Part shown: positions 1 to 8,861 of the stretch, piece after piece
Layout: each line of letters begins with the position of its first letter
Numbering within the stretch: position 1 is the stretch's first letter
Assembly (NCBI GenBank): GCA_017615755.1
Contig: JAFZZM010000007.1
Span: forward strand, 1-60,984
DNA from: Clostridiales bacterium
Lineage (GTDB): Bacteria > Bacillota > Clostridia > Saccharofermentanales > Saccharofermentanaceae
DNA length: 60,984 nt
Direction: 5' to 3'
Program-made: the position numbers and the translations under genes
The notes under the pieces: model-generated
What the model saw: the letters and a program-made list of their open reading frames with translations, nothing else
What the model was told of the DNA's origin: nothing
Database searches by the model: none

Positions 1-2
1 CA

Positions 3-272
3 AAGAGGAATATGCCGCTATGGTTTTGGAATTTGGCGGGACGTTTGCAGTGGTTTATTAATTGCAGAAGACAGGCTGAAGGACGCAGGCAAACGAGAGA
101 ACGGGCAAAAGAGTTTGTAGAACTGATCAAAAGTGACGATATGGACTTGGCTGTTGTCACACATGGATTCTATATGCATACCTTGTTGCAGGAGATGAAA
201 AAAGTGGGATTCAGGATGACGGGATCTTCTGTAAAGTTTAAGAACGGGGAATGTGTTATAGCGGAAAAATAG
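3..272 (+). CDS. Histidine phosphatase family protein, C-terminal part
   Basis: The frame is open to the left edge of the window, so this is the end of a longer gene; the ATG at 12 is probably internal. The stretch reading AVVTHGFYMHTLL matches the second catalytic-histidine region of the histidine phosphatase (phosphoglycerate mutase-like) superfamily, where a histidine late in the fold helps hold the phosphate. The N-terminal RHG motif would lie outside the window. Substrate unknown. Family call is moderate because only about 90 residues are visible. Confidence 0.65.
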   Translation, partial: KRNMPLWFWNLAGRLQWFINCRRQAEGRRQTRERAKEFVELIKSDDMDLAVVTHGFYMHTLLQEMKKVGFRMTGSSVKFKNGECVIAEK

Positions 273-366
273 AAGTGCATTAACTTGGAATAGAAATTAT
301 TTTCCAGTTAAACGAAGCAAAGGATTAAGATAAGGATAGAGTAGTTTTTACCAGCATGGGGCCGCT

Positions 367-1116
367 ATGAATCAGGTTTATTGGGACGTTGACAGGATAA
401 CGATTTTGACTGACACGATGGATGCATCCATCCACCGTCATGCCATGATGCAATTTTTCGTCTGCACGGAAGGAAAGTTGGATATCAAAGTCGGAAAAGA
501 AAAACCTGATGCCAAATGCATCCTGGTAAATAAGAACGTAAAGCACGCATTCAAAACAGATAACAGTCTTTGTTTAACGACAATAATCGAGCCGGTATCC
601 ACACTCGGTCTGGCGCTGGACGTTCTTTTGGAGAATAAAGACTACTATATCGTTGATGAATCAAAGGCAGAAGAATTGATTCATCAAGTGATGCTTCTGA
701 AGGACCGCCCCTGCAAAGATCATTATTCGGATCTGAAGGATAAAATCAGCGGATGTTTTGACCTTCTGCCTTCACAAATGCAGCTGGACGAACGTATCGT
801 ATCCTTCCTTGAAACGCTGGATCACTGCAATTGTGACGATCACTCCATAGAAGAGTATGCCGGAAAGCTTTGCATATCCGCCAGCAGACTGTCGCATCTT
901 TTCTCTGAACAGGTAGGCATTCCAATCAAGAAGTATCTGACACTGCACCAGCTCGAGAGGGCCTTCGAGAAGATTCTTCAGGGTGAAAGTATCACGAGAG
1001 CATCCTTGGACGCGGGCTTCGATTCACCATCCCATTTTGCGGGTGTAGTGAAGAGCCTTATGGGTCTTCCGGCAAGACGTGGAGTAAAAGATAGCGTTTT
1101 TTTGAAAGTTTACTAA
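367..1116 (+). CDS. AraC family transcriptional regulator
   Basis: A 249-residue DNA-binding regulator. Residues about 15-75 look like a cupin-type sensor domain (DASIHRHAMMQFFVCTEG), and residues about 140-245 contain the paired helix-turn-helix of AraC proteins: the first helix set around ISASRLSHLFSEQVGIPIKK and the second around ITRASLDAGFDSPSHFAGVV. An upstream ATG at 355 runs into a stop at once, so 367 is the start, although its ribosome binding site is weak. The ligand and targets are unknown. The next gene, a transglutaminase-like protein, follows 49 bases later on the same strand and may be co-transcribed. Confidence 0.85.
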   Translation: MNQVYWDVDRITILTDTMDASIHRHAMMQFFVCTEGKLDIKVGKEKPDAKCILVNKNVKHAFKTDNSLCLTTIIEPVSTLGLALDVLLENKDYYIVDESKAEELIHQVMLLKDRPCKDHYSDLKDKISGCFDLLPSQMQLDERIVSFLETLDHCNCDDHSIEEYAGKLCISASRLSHLFSEQVGIPIKKYLTLHQLERAFEKILQGESITRASLDAGFDSPSHFAGVVKSLMGLPARRGVKDSVFLKVY

Positions 1117-1165
1117 TCGTATTCCAGATAGAATCAAGCCATAAAAGAAAAGGACGGCTTGACTT

Positions 1166-1879
1166 ATGGAAAACAGATATATTAGAAAAACACGGATGCT
1201 CGATTACGATAATGCCAAAATCCAGACCCTCGTAAAAGAACACAAATGGGAAGTTTTGGATGAATATCAGAAGATTGGTGCAATATACGATTATGTCAGG
1301 AATGAAATTCTGTTCGGATATAACCGATCTGATCTTCTTTCTGCAGATGAGGTGCTGTCTGACGGATATGGTCAGTGCAATACAAAAGCAACGCTTCTTA
1401 TGACTCTGCTACGAGCTGTCGGGATCCCTTGCAGGCTTCATGGGTCCGAAGTGGATAAGCATTTCCAGAAAGGAGTTACTTCCGGAATAATCGCGGCTCT
1501 GGCTCCGGATACGATCGTCCATACATGGGTAGAGGTTTTTTATCAGGGACAGTGGATTGCTTTGGAAGGCGTGATAACAGATGAACCTTATGTTCGTGCT
1601 GTAAAAGAACTGTACAAAGAGAGCAAAGGTCCTTTTGCACAATGTGCGATTTCGGTTCCTGATCTGAACAGCCTAAATCTTGAATGGGAGGGTACGGATA
1701 TATTCGTCCAGAACGTATCCGTCGTAAAAGATTACGGAGTATTTGATGATCCCGATACTTTCTTCGAAAAACATCCACAGACCTGGAGCAAAGTAAAAGA
1801 CCTTGCCTATGTGTATTATGGCAGAAAAAAGATGAACAGGACTGTTGGTAAAATACGCGCAGCTGCACATATAAGATGA
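1166..1879 (+). CDS. Transglutaminase-like domain protein
   Basis: A 237-residue protein with the core of the transglutaminase/protease-like superfamily. Cys71 lies in DGYGQCNTKA, where the catalytic cysteine is expected, His119 lies in VHTWVEVF, and Glu134 (WIALEG) sits where the third residue, usually Asp, would be. No signal peptide or membrane segment is visible, so it is probably cytoplasmic. Bacterial members include peptidases and proteins of unknown role, and the substrate cannot be told. The Glu for Asp change in the triad is worth noting but occurs in the superfamily. Confidence 0.75.
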   Translation: MENRYIRKTRMLDYDNAKIQTLVKEHKWEVLDEYQKIGAIYDYVRNEILFGYNRSDLLSADEVLSDGYGQCNTKATLLMTLLRAVGIPCRLHGSEVDKHFQKGVTSGIIAALAPDTIVHTWVEVFYQGQWIALEGVITDEPYVRAVKELYKESKGPFAQCAISVPDLNSLNLEWEGTDIFVQNVSVVKDYGVFDDPDTFFEKHPQTWSKVKDLAYVYYGRKKMNRTVGKIRAAAHIR

Positions 1880-1952
1880 TTTCTCGATAATTCCTGGTGG
1901 TGACCGCTTACCTTTCTAACTGCTATAATAAGTGCGAAGGAGCCGTAGGATT

Positions 1953-2504
1953 ATGAAAGATTTAGATAAACTGAATAAAGAAGCTAGGATTGTTTTTCTG
2001 CTATTTCTGACTCAATTGGTTATTGATAACTTAGCTGACTCGGAAGGCTATGATATAGCTGTAAATGCATTGCAACGTTGCTGGGACTGGGTATTCTATA
2101 AAAACATAGAGGCATTCGATTTATATGATTATCTGGGAAACGACGACGAAAATGATGTAACTACATTTATGCTATCAGAAAGACGTGAAACACAGCAAAA
2201 AGCATGGTTATGTGTTGATGTTGTTCTATCTATAACAATTCAAAATGCATTTGAATATGAGAATCAAAAGATTGTTCCGGAAGATATCGAAACTCTTTAT
2301 ATTGAAGAAGAAATGGATAAGACGATCGAATTCTTTTGGGATTCTTTTACTAAGATTTACGACAATACGGCTGTTGTAGATAATTTGTTTCTTCAAATGA
2401 CAAATAATTATCCGATGGGTACAGATAAAAGCATTAAGAAGGAAGATTTGAAATCATGCATTGATCTGATTCAATCCGAGTGTGGTAATGAGAATCTTTT
2501 TTAA
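1953..2504 (+). CDS. Imm6-like immunity protein
   Basis: A 183-residue, acidic, mainly alpha-helical protein. The ATG at 1953 is chosen because AAGGAG lies about ten bases upstream (1937-1942); an in-frame GTG at 1932 would sit before that site. The pattern of an early FLLFLTQLVIDNL helix, ALQRCWDWV, DLYDYL and a later KAWLCVDVVLSI helix resembles the Imm6 family of polymorphic-toxin immunity proteins, which neutralise a partner toxin by binding it. No toxin is encoded nearby. It opens a run of immunity-type genes on the same strand. Family assignment is from memory of the motif pattern and is moderate. Confidence 0.6.
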   Translation: MKDLDKLNKEARIVFLLFLTQLVIDNLADSEGYDIAVNALQRCWDWVFYKNIEAFDLYDYLGNDDENDVTTFMLSERRETQQKAWLCVDVVLSITIQNAFEYENQKIVPEDIETLYIEEEMDKTIEFFWDSFTKIYDNTAVVDNLFLQMTNNYPMGTDKSIKKEDLKSCIDLIQSECGNENLF

Positions 2505-2539
2505 TATTTGTTTTGATGGCAAAGGAGCCGAAATAGATT

Positions 2540-3190
2540 ATGGACAATGATTTTGCAGCAATTGATGAACGTATCCAAAGGATCGTAAAGAAAATGGAAG
2601 GATTTGCAGGCAAGCATTTCTCCTTGAGATGCGGTGAATTCCCACCTGTATGGAATAAGCCTTATTCGATAGAAAAAGTTGAGTCTTACGAAAAAGAGAA
2701 TGGTATCAAGCTGCCTTTGGAATACAAGAGATTCATCACTACATTCGCCAGCAGCGGAACACAGCCATTCTATGGTCTTATGCCTCTTTGGGACGGTGAA
2801 GATCAGCACTTGATATCTGAGCCTGATAGCAGCAAGAAATTCCTGTACACGATCAAAAAACCTCTTAATATCTATAATCTCTCGGAAAAAGAATACGCAC
2901 AGATCTACATAGATAGAACTGTCGATGTCGATCAGGGTTATGTTACGCTGACTCACGAGGGTGATGCTATGTACTGCATACTCGTTGTGAACACAGATGA
3001 TCCCGATACATATGGAACCGTATGGTTCTATGATTTGGCAGATGATGCAGGAATCTATCCGCTCAAGAATCCTGCCAATGACAAGCCGATGGGATTCCTG
3101 GACTGGTTTGAGTACTATGTAGATAAGACACTTGAGATGGATGAAGATGACTATTTCAGCTATGGTGAATTAGCTTGGGAATTCAAATGA
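2540..3190 (+). CDS. SMI1/KNR4 (SUKH) family protein
   Basis: A 216-residue soluble protein. The segment from about residue 50, IEKVESYEKENGIKLPLEYKR followed by FITTFASSGTQ, is the N-terminal signature of the SUKH superfamily, in which a helix precedes the LP.(E/D)(Y/F)K motif. SUKH proteins in bacteria are widely used as immunity proteins against contact-dependent or secreted toxins. A ribosome binding site (AAAGGAG) lies 14 bases before the ATG. Its stop overlaps an ATG of the next reading frame, but the downstream gene probably starts a little later. The role as an immunity protein is inferred from family and neighbours. Confidence 0.8.
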   Translation: MDNDFAAIDERIQRIVKKMEGFAGKHFSLRCGEFPPVWNKPYSIEKVESYEKENGIKLPLEYKRFITTFASSGTQPFYGLMPLWDGEDQHLISEPDSSKKFLYTIKKPLNIYNLSEKEYAQIYIDRTVDVDQGYVTLTHEGDAMYCILVVNTDDPDTYGTVWFYDLADDAGIYPLKNPANDKPMGFLDWFEYYVDKTLEMDEDDYFSYGELAWEFK

Positions 3191-3225
3191 GGGATGAAAG
3201 AATCGTATTAACAGGGAGCATGGCA

Positions 3226-3996
3226 ATGGATACAGTTATAAACTGTTTTGTAGAAAAGTCAAAAGAAATCCTGAAGGATAATCTGGAAGGGATATACTTG
3301 CACGGATCCGCTGTTATGGGATGTTTTAATCCGAAAAAGAGCGATATTGATGTGCTTATAGTAGTGAAAGATTCCATGTCGGATGCGGATAAAAAAGCCT
3401 ATATGGACATGGTGGTGGAATTAAACAGCCAAGCACCGGTCAAGGGAATTGAGATGAGTATAGTAAAAAGAATTGTTTGCAAACCCTTTGTTTATCCGAC
3501 GCCTTTTGAATTGCATTTTTCCATTGCACATCTTGATTGGTACAGAAATAACCCGAATGATTATGTTCTGAAAATGAAAGGCGAGGATAAAGATCTTGCT
3601 GCGCATTTTACAGTCATAAAACATAGGGGTAAGTGTCAGTATGGAGCTCCAATTGAAGAAGTCTTTGCAGATGTACCTATGCAGGATTATATAGATTCTA
3701 TCTGGAATGATATCGCAGATGCGGAAGAGGAAATAACAGATAATCCGATGTATTTCACACTGAATCTGGCAAGGGTGCTTGCTTACGTCAAGGATGGTTG
3801 CATCCTTTCTAAGAAAGAAGGCGGTGAATGGGCACTCGCCAATGTGCCCGAGAAATACCATAAGTTGGTTGAAGCTGCCTTGAGAGAGTATGCAGAAGGC
3901 ACTGCTAGATCATACGATACGAAGCTATCTAAAGATTATGCAATATTTATGCTAGAACATATCTCGAATGTGACTAAGGAGAAGGGAATAATATGA
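3226..3996 (+). CDS. Nucleotidyltransferase, ANT(3'')/DUF4111-like
   Basis: A 257-residue protein with a polymerase-beta-type nucleotidyltransferase core: HGSAVMGCFNPKKSDIDVL carries the GS and the DxD pair that bind nucleotide and metal. The C-terminal part resembles the all-helical domain of aminoglycoside 3''-adenylyltransferases (spectinomycin/streptomycin type). Such enzymes transfer AMP to an aminoglycoside, but divergent relatives have unknown substrates. Starts at 3187 (overlapping the previous stop as ATGA), 3220 and 3226 are possible; AGGGAG at 3213 favours 3226, and the family usually begins there. Antibiotic resistance is not established. Confidence 0.7.
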   Translation: MDTVINCFVEKSKEILKDNLEGIYLHGSAVMGCFNPKKSDIDVLIVVKDSMSDADKKAYMDMVVELNSQAPVKGIEMSIVKRIVCKPFVYPTPFELHFSIAHLDWYRNNPNDYVLKMKGEDKDLAAHFTVIKHRGKCQYGAPIEEVFADVPMQDYIDSIWNDIADAEEEITDNPMYFTLNLARVLAYVKDGCILSKKEGGEWALANVPEKYHKLVEAALREYAEGTARSYDTKLSKDYAIFMLEHISNVTKEKGII

Positions 3997-4199
3997 CGTT
4001 TCAATATATATTCGGTCAAGCCGATACGTACATTCAAATTGCTTTATTACTTGTAAGTCTTGTCTTTGCAGTAATGGGAATAGCTGCTTCTGATGCGAAT
4101 AAGGGCAGGAAGAAACTTGGGATATCTTTGCTGTTTGTCATTCTCTTCCTTATGTTTATGTGGTTTGAGATATTCGCATATGGCATAGGACAAGGCTGA
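3993..4199 (+). CDS. Small membrane protein with two transmembrane segments
   Basis: A 68-residue protein made of two hydrophobic helices (about 16-33 and 45-62) joined by a short basic loop containing DANKGRKK. It overlaps the nucleotidyltransferase by four bases (ATGA) and has a good upstream AAGGAGAAGGGA site, so it is translationally coupled and almost surely translated. I do not recognise the family. Function unknown. Confidence 0.6.
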   Translation: MTFQYIFGQADTYIQIALLLVSLVFAVMGIAASDANKGRKKLGISLLFVILFLMFMWFEIFAYGIGQG

Positions 4200-4413
4200 A
4201 TTAATCACAAAACGATGAAAAGAGTATTCCGGTAAAAATACAGGAAATGCCTGAAAACAGGGCACTCTACCAACGGTCGATTGATAGAATGATCCGAAAC
4301 TGATAAGTTTAGAATAGAAAAACTGTCAGGAGGTGCTATAATCCTGATTTTCGGGTTCTTGCATTTGAAACAATAACTCGGTTATTATTTCTTTAATGAG
4401 GTAATAATTCGTA
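4200..4413 (+). promoter_or_regulatory. Intergenic region with a likely promoter for the XRE gene
   Basis: No open frame of note. TATAAT at 4337-4342 is a consensus -10 box, with only a weak -35 seventeen bases upstream. GAGGTAATAATTCGTA before the ATG at 4414 supplies the ribosome binding site. An AT-rich stretch, ATAACTCGGTTATTA (4372-4386), forms an imperfect inverted repeat and could be an autoregulatory operator for the XRE protein; that is a guess. Confidence 0.4.
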
Positions 4414-4803
4414 ATGGACAAAGAGAAAACAGGACAACTTATAACTGAGCTGCGTAAAGAGAAGGGACTTACCCAGAAGCAGCTCGCTGACGCTTTGAAC
4501 GTTACGGACAAGGCTGTTTCCAAATGGGAAAGAGGCCTCAGTTTCCCCGATATCTCAATGCTTGAACCTATATCAGAATTGCTGGGGATCTCGATAATGG
4601 AGATTCTTGCCGGTGAGCGGCAAAGCGGAGATGGTACACTGACGCGCGAGGAAGCACAAGATCTTATCCATGCTTCCGTTGAACTGAGTGACGAAGAAAT
4701 CAGGCATAAGAAGGAGAGGAGCAGATTAATCATCATAATCCTCATAGTTTTAACGATGCTTTTGATTTCAATAACACTAAATATAATCAGCTTGCTGAGA
4801 TAA
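4414..4803 (+). CDS. XRE-family regulator with C-terminal membrane anchor
   Basis: A 129-residue protein. Residues about 7-62 form a Cro/C1-type helix-turn-helix (LRKEKGLTQKQLADALNV, DKAVSKWERG), typical of small clostridial regulators. After an acidic linker, residues about 105-127 form one hydrophobic helix (RLIIIILIVLTMLLISITLN), so the DNA-binding domain is tethered to the membrane. The acyltransferase gene follows 16 bases later and is probably in the same operon, so the regulator may respond to an envelope state. Targets unknown. Confidence 0.85.
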   Translation: MDKEKTGQLITELRKEKGLTQKQLADALNVTDKAVSKWERGLSFPDISMLEPISELLGISIMEILAGERQSGDGTLTREEAQDLIHASVELSDEEIRHKKERSRLIIIILIVLTMLLISITLNIISLLR

Positions 4804-4819
4804 AGAAAGGAGAAGACAG

Positions 4820-5983
4820 GTGGAATTAACGATTACCCTCTACATTTGTTTAGCTGTACTTGGCGCGATCCTGTTTACAGGTTCGTCAAAAAGGCCTGCA
4901 AATGAAATGGCGTTTTTCGATCGTATATCGAGCAAAGAGATCCAGGGAGTTCTGGCTGTCTTCATCATGTTCCATCAGACTGTTGTCGCTCTGGACGCGA
5001 ACTTCAAAGATGCCGGAGACATGATGTTCTTCTACTATTACGGCATTCTTGCGGTTTCGTTCTTCTTTTTCAGTTCCGGATTCGGCCTGTTAAAACGGTG
5101 GATGACCGACAAGGACTATATCAAAGGGTTTATGAAGAGAAGGATATTCACGGTCCTTGTCCCGTTCTTCATCTGCAATTACATCTATCTCACTGATGCG
5201 CTCCTGAATAACATTATCTTCCGTAAACACTTCGGATTTGGTGAAGTAATCTGCAGCTTCTTCGGAATATTCCTGGTAAATAACGAAATGTGGTTTGCAG
5301 TTGAGATCATGATTTTGTATGTTGCCTTCAGGATCGTTTTCTCGAAGGTGAAAAAACCACTTACCGGCATACTCATCATGACCGGTGTGGTCCTTGCCAT
5401 GATGACGATCGGCCTTTTCTCCGGTCATTCGAATACAGGTGTCATGTCTTACTGGTTCAAGGGTGAGTGGTGGTACAATACGATCTTCATGTTCCCGATC
5501 GGTATGCTCTATGCGTATAAGGAAGAACGGATCAACAAAGTGATAAAGAGGTCGTTTGTATCGATCCTGCTCGCATCCTCCATTTTGCTAGTTCTTCTGG
5601 ATTATATTCACAGAGGGCTTATCTTAGACAGTATCTACTGGACTGAATACACCAAATCTCCCCATCCGCTCCTCGACAAGCTGCACGGTCTTGGCGTCGA
5701 GACTTTGTTCGAACTTGTCTTCCTGATCCTTGTTATTACCATAATTTCTCGTATAAAGATCGGTAATCCTGTCATCAAGTTTTTCGGCAAGATCTCTCTG
5801 GAGATAATTATGCTGAACTATCTGATGATCGATAAGCTGTTCTTCCTGTATACTAAGTATGGGATCAGAGTGTATCTGCCGGCAGTAGTAGTGGGCACCC
5901 TCGTGTGTGCATCTGTGGTCTATATAATCAAGAACATTGTCCTTGAGCGAAAGTCCGGACTATTTGACGGTAAAGTTACTTGA
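4820..5983 (+). CDS. Acyltransferase 3-like integral membrane protein
   Basis: A 387-residue protein with about ten transmembrane helices, fitting the membrane acyltransferase (acyltransferase 3/OafA-like) superfamily that transfers acyl groups to sugars or cell-surface glycans. GVLAVFIMFHQTVV near residue 45 takes the place of the usual R-G-hydrophobic-His motif, with the His present, and SFFFFSSGFGL resembles the family's FFxxSGF element. The GTG start follows AAAGGAGAAGACAG at good spacing. It lies in an operon with the membrane-anchored XRE regulator. Acceptor unknown. Confidence 0.7.
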   Translation: MELTITLYICLAVLGAILFTGSSKRPANEMAFFDRISSKEIQGVLAVFIMFHQTVVALDANFKDAGDMMFFYYYGILAVSFFFFSSGFGLLKRWMTDKDYIKGFMKRRIFTVLVPFFICNYIYLTDALLNNIIFRKHFGFGEVICSFFGIFLVNNEMWFAVEIMILYVAFRIVFSKVKKPLTGILIMTGVVLAMMTIGLFSGHSNTGVMSYWFKGEWWYNTIFMFPIGMLYAYKEERINKVIKRSFVSILLASSILLVLLDYIHRGLILDSIYWTEYTKSPHPLLDKLHGLGVETLFELVFLILVITIISRIKIGNPVIKFFGKISLEIIMLNYLMIDKLFFLYTKYGIRVYLPAVVVGTLVCASVVYIIKNIVLERKSGLFDGKVT

Positions 5984-6028
5984 TGAAATATGTGGAGAAT
6001 AGCTGAATAAAGGTCTTGATTAAGAAAA

Positions 6029-6532
6029 ATGCATAAACTGATAATTCTAAGAGGAAATTCTGGTAGTGGAAAAACTACAGTTGCCAAGGCGTTGCAACAG
6101 GAATTTGGTGAAAACACGATGCTTATCTCTCAGGATATGATCCGAAGAGAGATTTTGAAGGTGAGTGATGGTGTTGATACCAAGGCACTTCCTTTTTTGC
6201 AGGAACTGTTACGCTATGGGAAACAACACTCGGAGATTGTTATTTTGGAAGGCATTCTTGTAGCTGAATGGTATCGTCCGTTATTTGAGTTAGCAGTTGA
6301 GTTATACGGTCATGACCTATATGCATACTATTTCGACATTCCTTTTGAAGAAACGATAAGACGACATAAAACCAGAGCAAAGAGCAGTGAGTTCGGAGAG
6401 AACGAGATGCGGAGCTGGTGGGTCGATAAAGATTACTCTCCGGTTTTGCACGAAGAAAGGATATCGGCAGAGCTGGACAAGGAAAGTATTGTTCGAAAAA
6501 TAGTTGATACGGTAACACAAAAAACATTCTAA
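6029..6532 (+). CDS. P-loop kinase (zeta-toxin/nucleoside-kinase-like)
   Basis: A 167-residue protein beginning with a Walker A loop (G9 to T17, GNSGSGKTT), then DMIRREIL and VILEGILV, an arrangement seen in small AAA-type kinases of the zeta-toxin/uridine-kinase group. The lid segment FEETIRRHKTRA carries the basic residues that usually contact phosphates. Such proteins phosphorylate small molecules, and the substrate cannot be told. There is no antitoxin-like gene directly beside it, so a toxin role is not supported. No clear ribosome binding site is visible before the ATG. Confidence 0.7.
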   Translation: MHKLIILRGNSGSGKTTVAKALQQEFGENTMLISQDMIRREILKVSDGVDTKALPFLQELLRYGKQHSEIVILEGILVAEWYRPLFELAVELYGHDLYAYYFDIPFEETIRRHKTRAKSSEFGENEMRSWWVDKDYSPVLHEERISAELDKESIVRKIVDTVTQKTF

Positions 6533-6793
6533 TTTTGTGAATTAAGCGGCACACTATTAACATGTAGTCCCAATACTGTTACCGATGGAAGAGTAACGGA
6601 AGAAGAAAGAGTGAGGTCCGTGAAGCCCTTAAGTTAAACTAGAGATAGTTGCGGCCGAAAACACATATTCGACGGGATAGGTCTGCAATTTTAGCATTGA
6701 CAGCATTTTCGACACCTTTTTGTCCTGATATAATATACCTATATCTACAATTATTTTTGATTGCATTGGCAGATAGGGAAAAGGGAGGGCAGA
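6533..6793 (+). promoter_or_regulatory. Intergenic region with extended -10 promoter
   Basis: About 260 bases without a gene. TGATATAAT at 6726-6734 is an extended -10 element (TGn before TATAAT) for the downstream SUKH gene; TTGACA at 6698 is too far upstream to be its -35. GTTAC/GTAAC at about 6580-6600 gives one weak hairpin. A GGGAGG ribosome binding site (6783-6789) precedes the ATG at 6794. Nothing else recognised. Confidence 0.5.
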
Positions 6794-7996
6794 ATGTCAC
6801 AGATCAAGGCGCTACTAGATGAACTTCAAAAGAGAGAGAAAGATATCTTCCCTCAAGTTTTTGCCAAATCTGGTTTGTTGGCAAAAGATGTTACCGCTAT
6901 AGGAAAAGAACTTAAACTCAAATTTCCTGCTTCGTTCAAGGAGTTCCTGCGTACGTATCAGATTCCTGCTGCAAAAGTATATATCTGTTTTTGTGGTGAA
7001 ACTTTTGCGAATTCTTTTGGTATCTCATACGACAGGAAAAAGAATACATATGTAGATTCCGAAGAAGAGGAGATAACAGTTGAGCTTGACTGGATCAGTT
7101 ACGATGTCTCAAGTGTAGAAGCGTTTATAACGAGTTTCCATGAGATCAACGACAATACTTCAGCATGGGCAAAAGCGGGCTTTATCCTCATAGGTGATTT
7201 CAGAGGATATAAGGTTTTCCTGGATACAAAAGAAGATGTTGTGTATTCGATCTATCACGAAGATCTGTACGAAAGCGAGGATTATGAGGATCCTAAGGCA
7301 GCGCGTGAGTGCATGGAAGAGAATGCGCATGAGCTCTGCGACAATTTCGAACAATTCCTGAAGGTAATATGTACCGGCAAGCCATTTGATGAAGATGAGC
7401 ACGTTCTTTCCGGAGAAGAACCGGTAGAAGAACAGCCTGTCGAGACTTCTGCAGATCTATCCGCATGCTTTTTAAAGGTTGGCAAAGCGAGTGATACGCC
7501 AATCAAGAATCAGGATAAAATCGGCGGTTATCCGACTTATCTTCCTGACGAGATTCCGGAGGCAGATCATTATAGCGGATACTTCATGATGGAACTGTAT
7601 AATCACGGATATGCTGATCCGGATATTATCTGCTGGCAGATCTACACAGCTGAGTGTGCGACCAATATTTCTCATATTATTGAGATCCGGAAGGGTGCAA
7701 AGTTATACGATGATTCGAGCAAATTGATCCGTAAGCGCAGGTGGCTCCACGAATTTCCGCTCATTTTAGAGCCTGCTGATCCTAAGAAACTCGATGGTAC
7801 AGTATCTGCTATCGGAGGCAAAGTTCCCAAACTTGCAAGGAATGCATTTAAGAGAAAGAAGATCACATATCTAGGTGTTATCACGGAAGTAATTACTCCG
7901 AACATGGAATTATATTTCTATGCATACAGTAATGAAGGAATCATGGCTTTTGGATTTGATGAGAATGGCAAGTTCTTTGCTGAGACTTTCGCATGA
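6794..7996 (+). CDS. SMI1/KNR4 (SUKH) protein with extra C-terminal domain
   Basis: A 400-residue soluble protein. Residues about 1-190 are a SUKH domain: DVTAIGKELKLKFPASFKEF is the signature helix and loop, and GFILIGDFRGYKVFLDT matches the conserved central strands. A short acidic linker (about 195-220, EEPVEEQPVE) leads to a second domain of about 180 residues with a YPTYLPDEIP motif that I do not recognise. The start is the ATG at 6794 because GGGAGG lies just upstream. It heads a tight same-strand run of immunity-type genes with gaps of 10-70 bases, probably one operon. An immunity role is inferred. Confidence 0.75.
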   Translation: MSQIKALLDELQKREKDIFPQVFAKSGLLAKDVTAIGKELKLKFPASFKEFLRTYQIPAAKVYICFCGETFANSFGISYDRKKNTYVDSEEEEITVELDWISYDVSSVEAFITSFHEINDNTSAWAKAGFILIGDFRGYKVFLDTKEDVVYSIYHEDLYESEDYEDPKAARECMEENAHELCDNFEQFLKVICTGKPFDEDEHVLSGEEPVEEQPVETSADLSACFLKVGKASDTPIKNQDKIGGYPTYLPDEIPEADHYSGYFMMELYNHGYADPDIICWQIYTAECATNISHIIEIRKGAKLYDDSSKLIRKRRWLHEFPLILEPADPKKLDGTVSAIGGKVPKLARNAFKRKKITYLGVITEVITPNMELYFYAYSNEGIMAFGFDENGKFFAETFA

Positions 7997-8011
7997 TCAG
8001 GAGGCAGCATT

Positions 8012-8365
8012 ATGAGATTTGAAGATGACATTAATACCATGATCGAATGGGGAAAAGAAGAAAAACAGCCGGATTATGTTGAATTTGTTGAGTTCTTGAG
8101 AGACTGCCACGCTGACAAAAAGCCGGTAGTTGTTGAACAGGATGGTGTCGAGACGGAATTTGTTATCTATGACATCATATTCCTGTATAGAAAGCCTTTT
8201 CCAGACTTCGATCTGTCAGTGCAATACCTGATAGATGAGAAGACCAAGAAACGCGCAAAGTTTAACTGGAACTATGCATATATGCATATGTTCAAAAAGA
8301 TCGGGAAAGATGCTTTCAGCATTACTACAGAAGACGGTAAAGTATCGACGATCAGATGCAAATGA
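8012..8365 (+). CDS. Hypothetical protein, immunity-array member
   Basis: A 117-residue soluble alpha/beta protein, not recognised. It has an acidic N-terminal helix, a strand segment DGVETEFVIYDIIFLYRKPF and a basic middle (EKTKKRAKF). CAGGAGGCAG lies seven bases before the ATG, and the gene starts 15 bases after the SUKH gene, so it is a normal member of the operon. Size and company suggest a small immunity protein; this is context only. Confidence 0.5.
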   Translation: MRFEDDINTMIEWGKEEKQPDYVEFVEFLRDCHADKKPVVVEQDGVETEFVIYDIIFLYRKPFPDFDLSVQYLIDEKTKKRAKFNWNYAYMHMFKKIGKDAFSITTEDGKVSTIRCK

Positions 8366-8386
8366 ACTCGCATAGGGAGGTAACTG

Positions 8387-8794
8387 ATGAAATATAGTGA
8401 AGAAGTGCGGAAAGCGATTTTATGTGAAGACTTTTATGAAACGAATGAAGTTTTAGCTAAAGTTCGAGAAGAGGACGATTCTTTTGAATATGTAAGCTTT
8501 ATACTCCGGTTGATGGAAGAAAACCCAAATCTGGATTTTGGCGTGCCGGGTCCGGCAGTTCACTTCGTTGAGAAGTTTTTCCAAAAGGGCTATGAGGAGC
8601 TTCTTCTCGAGTCTGTTAATAGAAGACCTACAATTCATACATTGTGGATGTTGAACAGAATTATCAATTCGCCTGCATTGAAAGACAAAGAGAAGTATTT
8701 GTCTGCGTTGGAGTCAATATCTGAAAACGAGAACGAGTCGGACTTGGTACGTGAAGAAGCAAGGAAGTTCTTGTCGTTTCAAAACAACAAGTGA
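8387..8794 (+). CDS. Small helical protein, possible immunity protein
   Basis: A 135-residue, all-helical, acidic protein. The central part has a characteristic pattern (FGVPGPAVHFVEKF, then LESVNRRPTIHTLWMLNRI) suggesting stacked helices as in HEAT-like proteins; I have seen this type beside polymorphic toxin systems but cannot name the family with certainty. GGGAGG sits eight bases before the ATG. It lies 21 bases behind the previous gene in the same operon. Confidence 0.5.
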   Translation: MKYSEEVRKAILCEDFYETNEVLAKVREEDDSFEYVSFILRLMEENPNLDFGVPGPAVHFVEKFFQKGYEELLLESVNRRPTIHTLWMLNRIINSPALKDKEKYLSALESISENENESDLVREEARKFLSFQNNK

Positions 8795-8861
8795 TCAGTA
8801 AGCAGAGTGAAACCACGGACTTCTTGGTGAATTGTCACTTTAATTGAAAGAAGGAGGGAAC

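Noticed and set aside
3226..3996. Confirmed aminoglycoside resistance gene
   Set aside because: The nucleotidyltransferase fold is clear, but substrate cannot be inferred from sequence alone and the gene is not on a mobile element.
6029..6532. Zeta toxin of a toxin-antitoxin pair
   Set aside because: The P-loop kinase fits loosely, but there is no epsilon-type antitoxin or other small partner directly next to it; kept as a kinase of unknown substrate.
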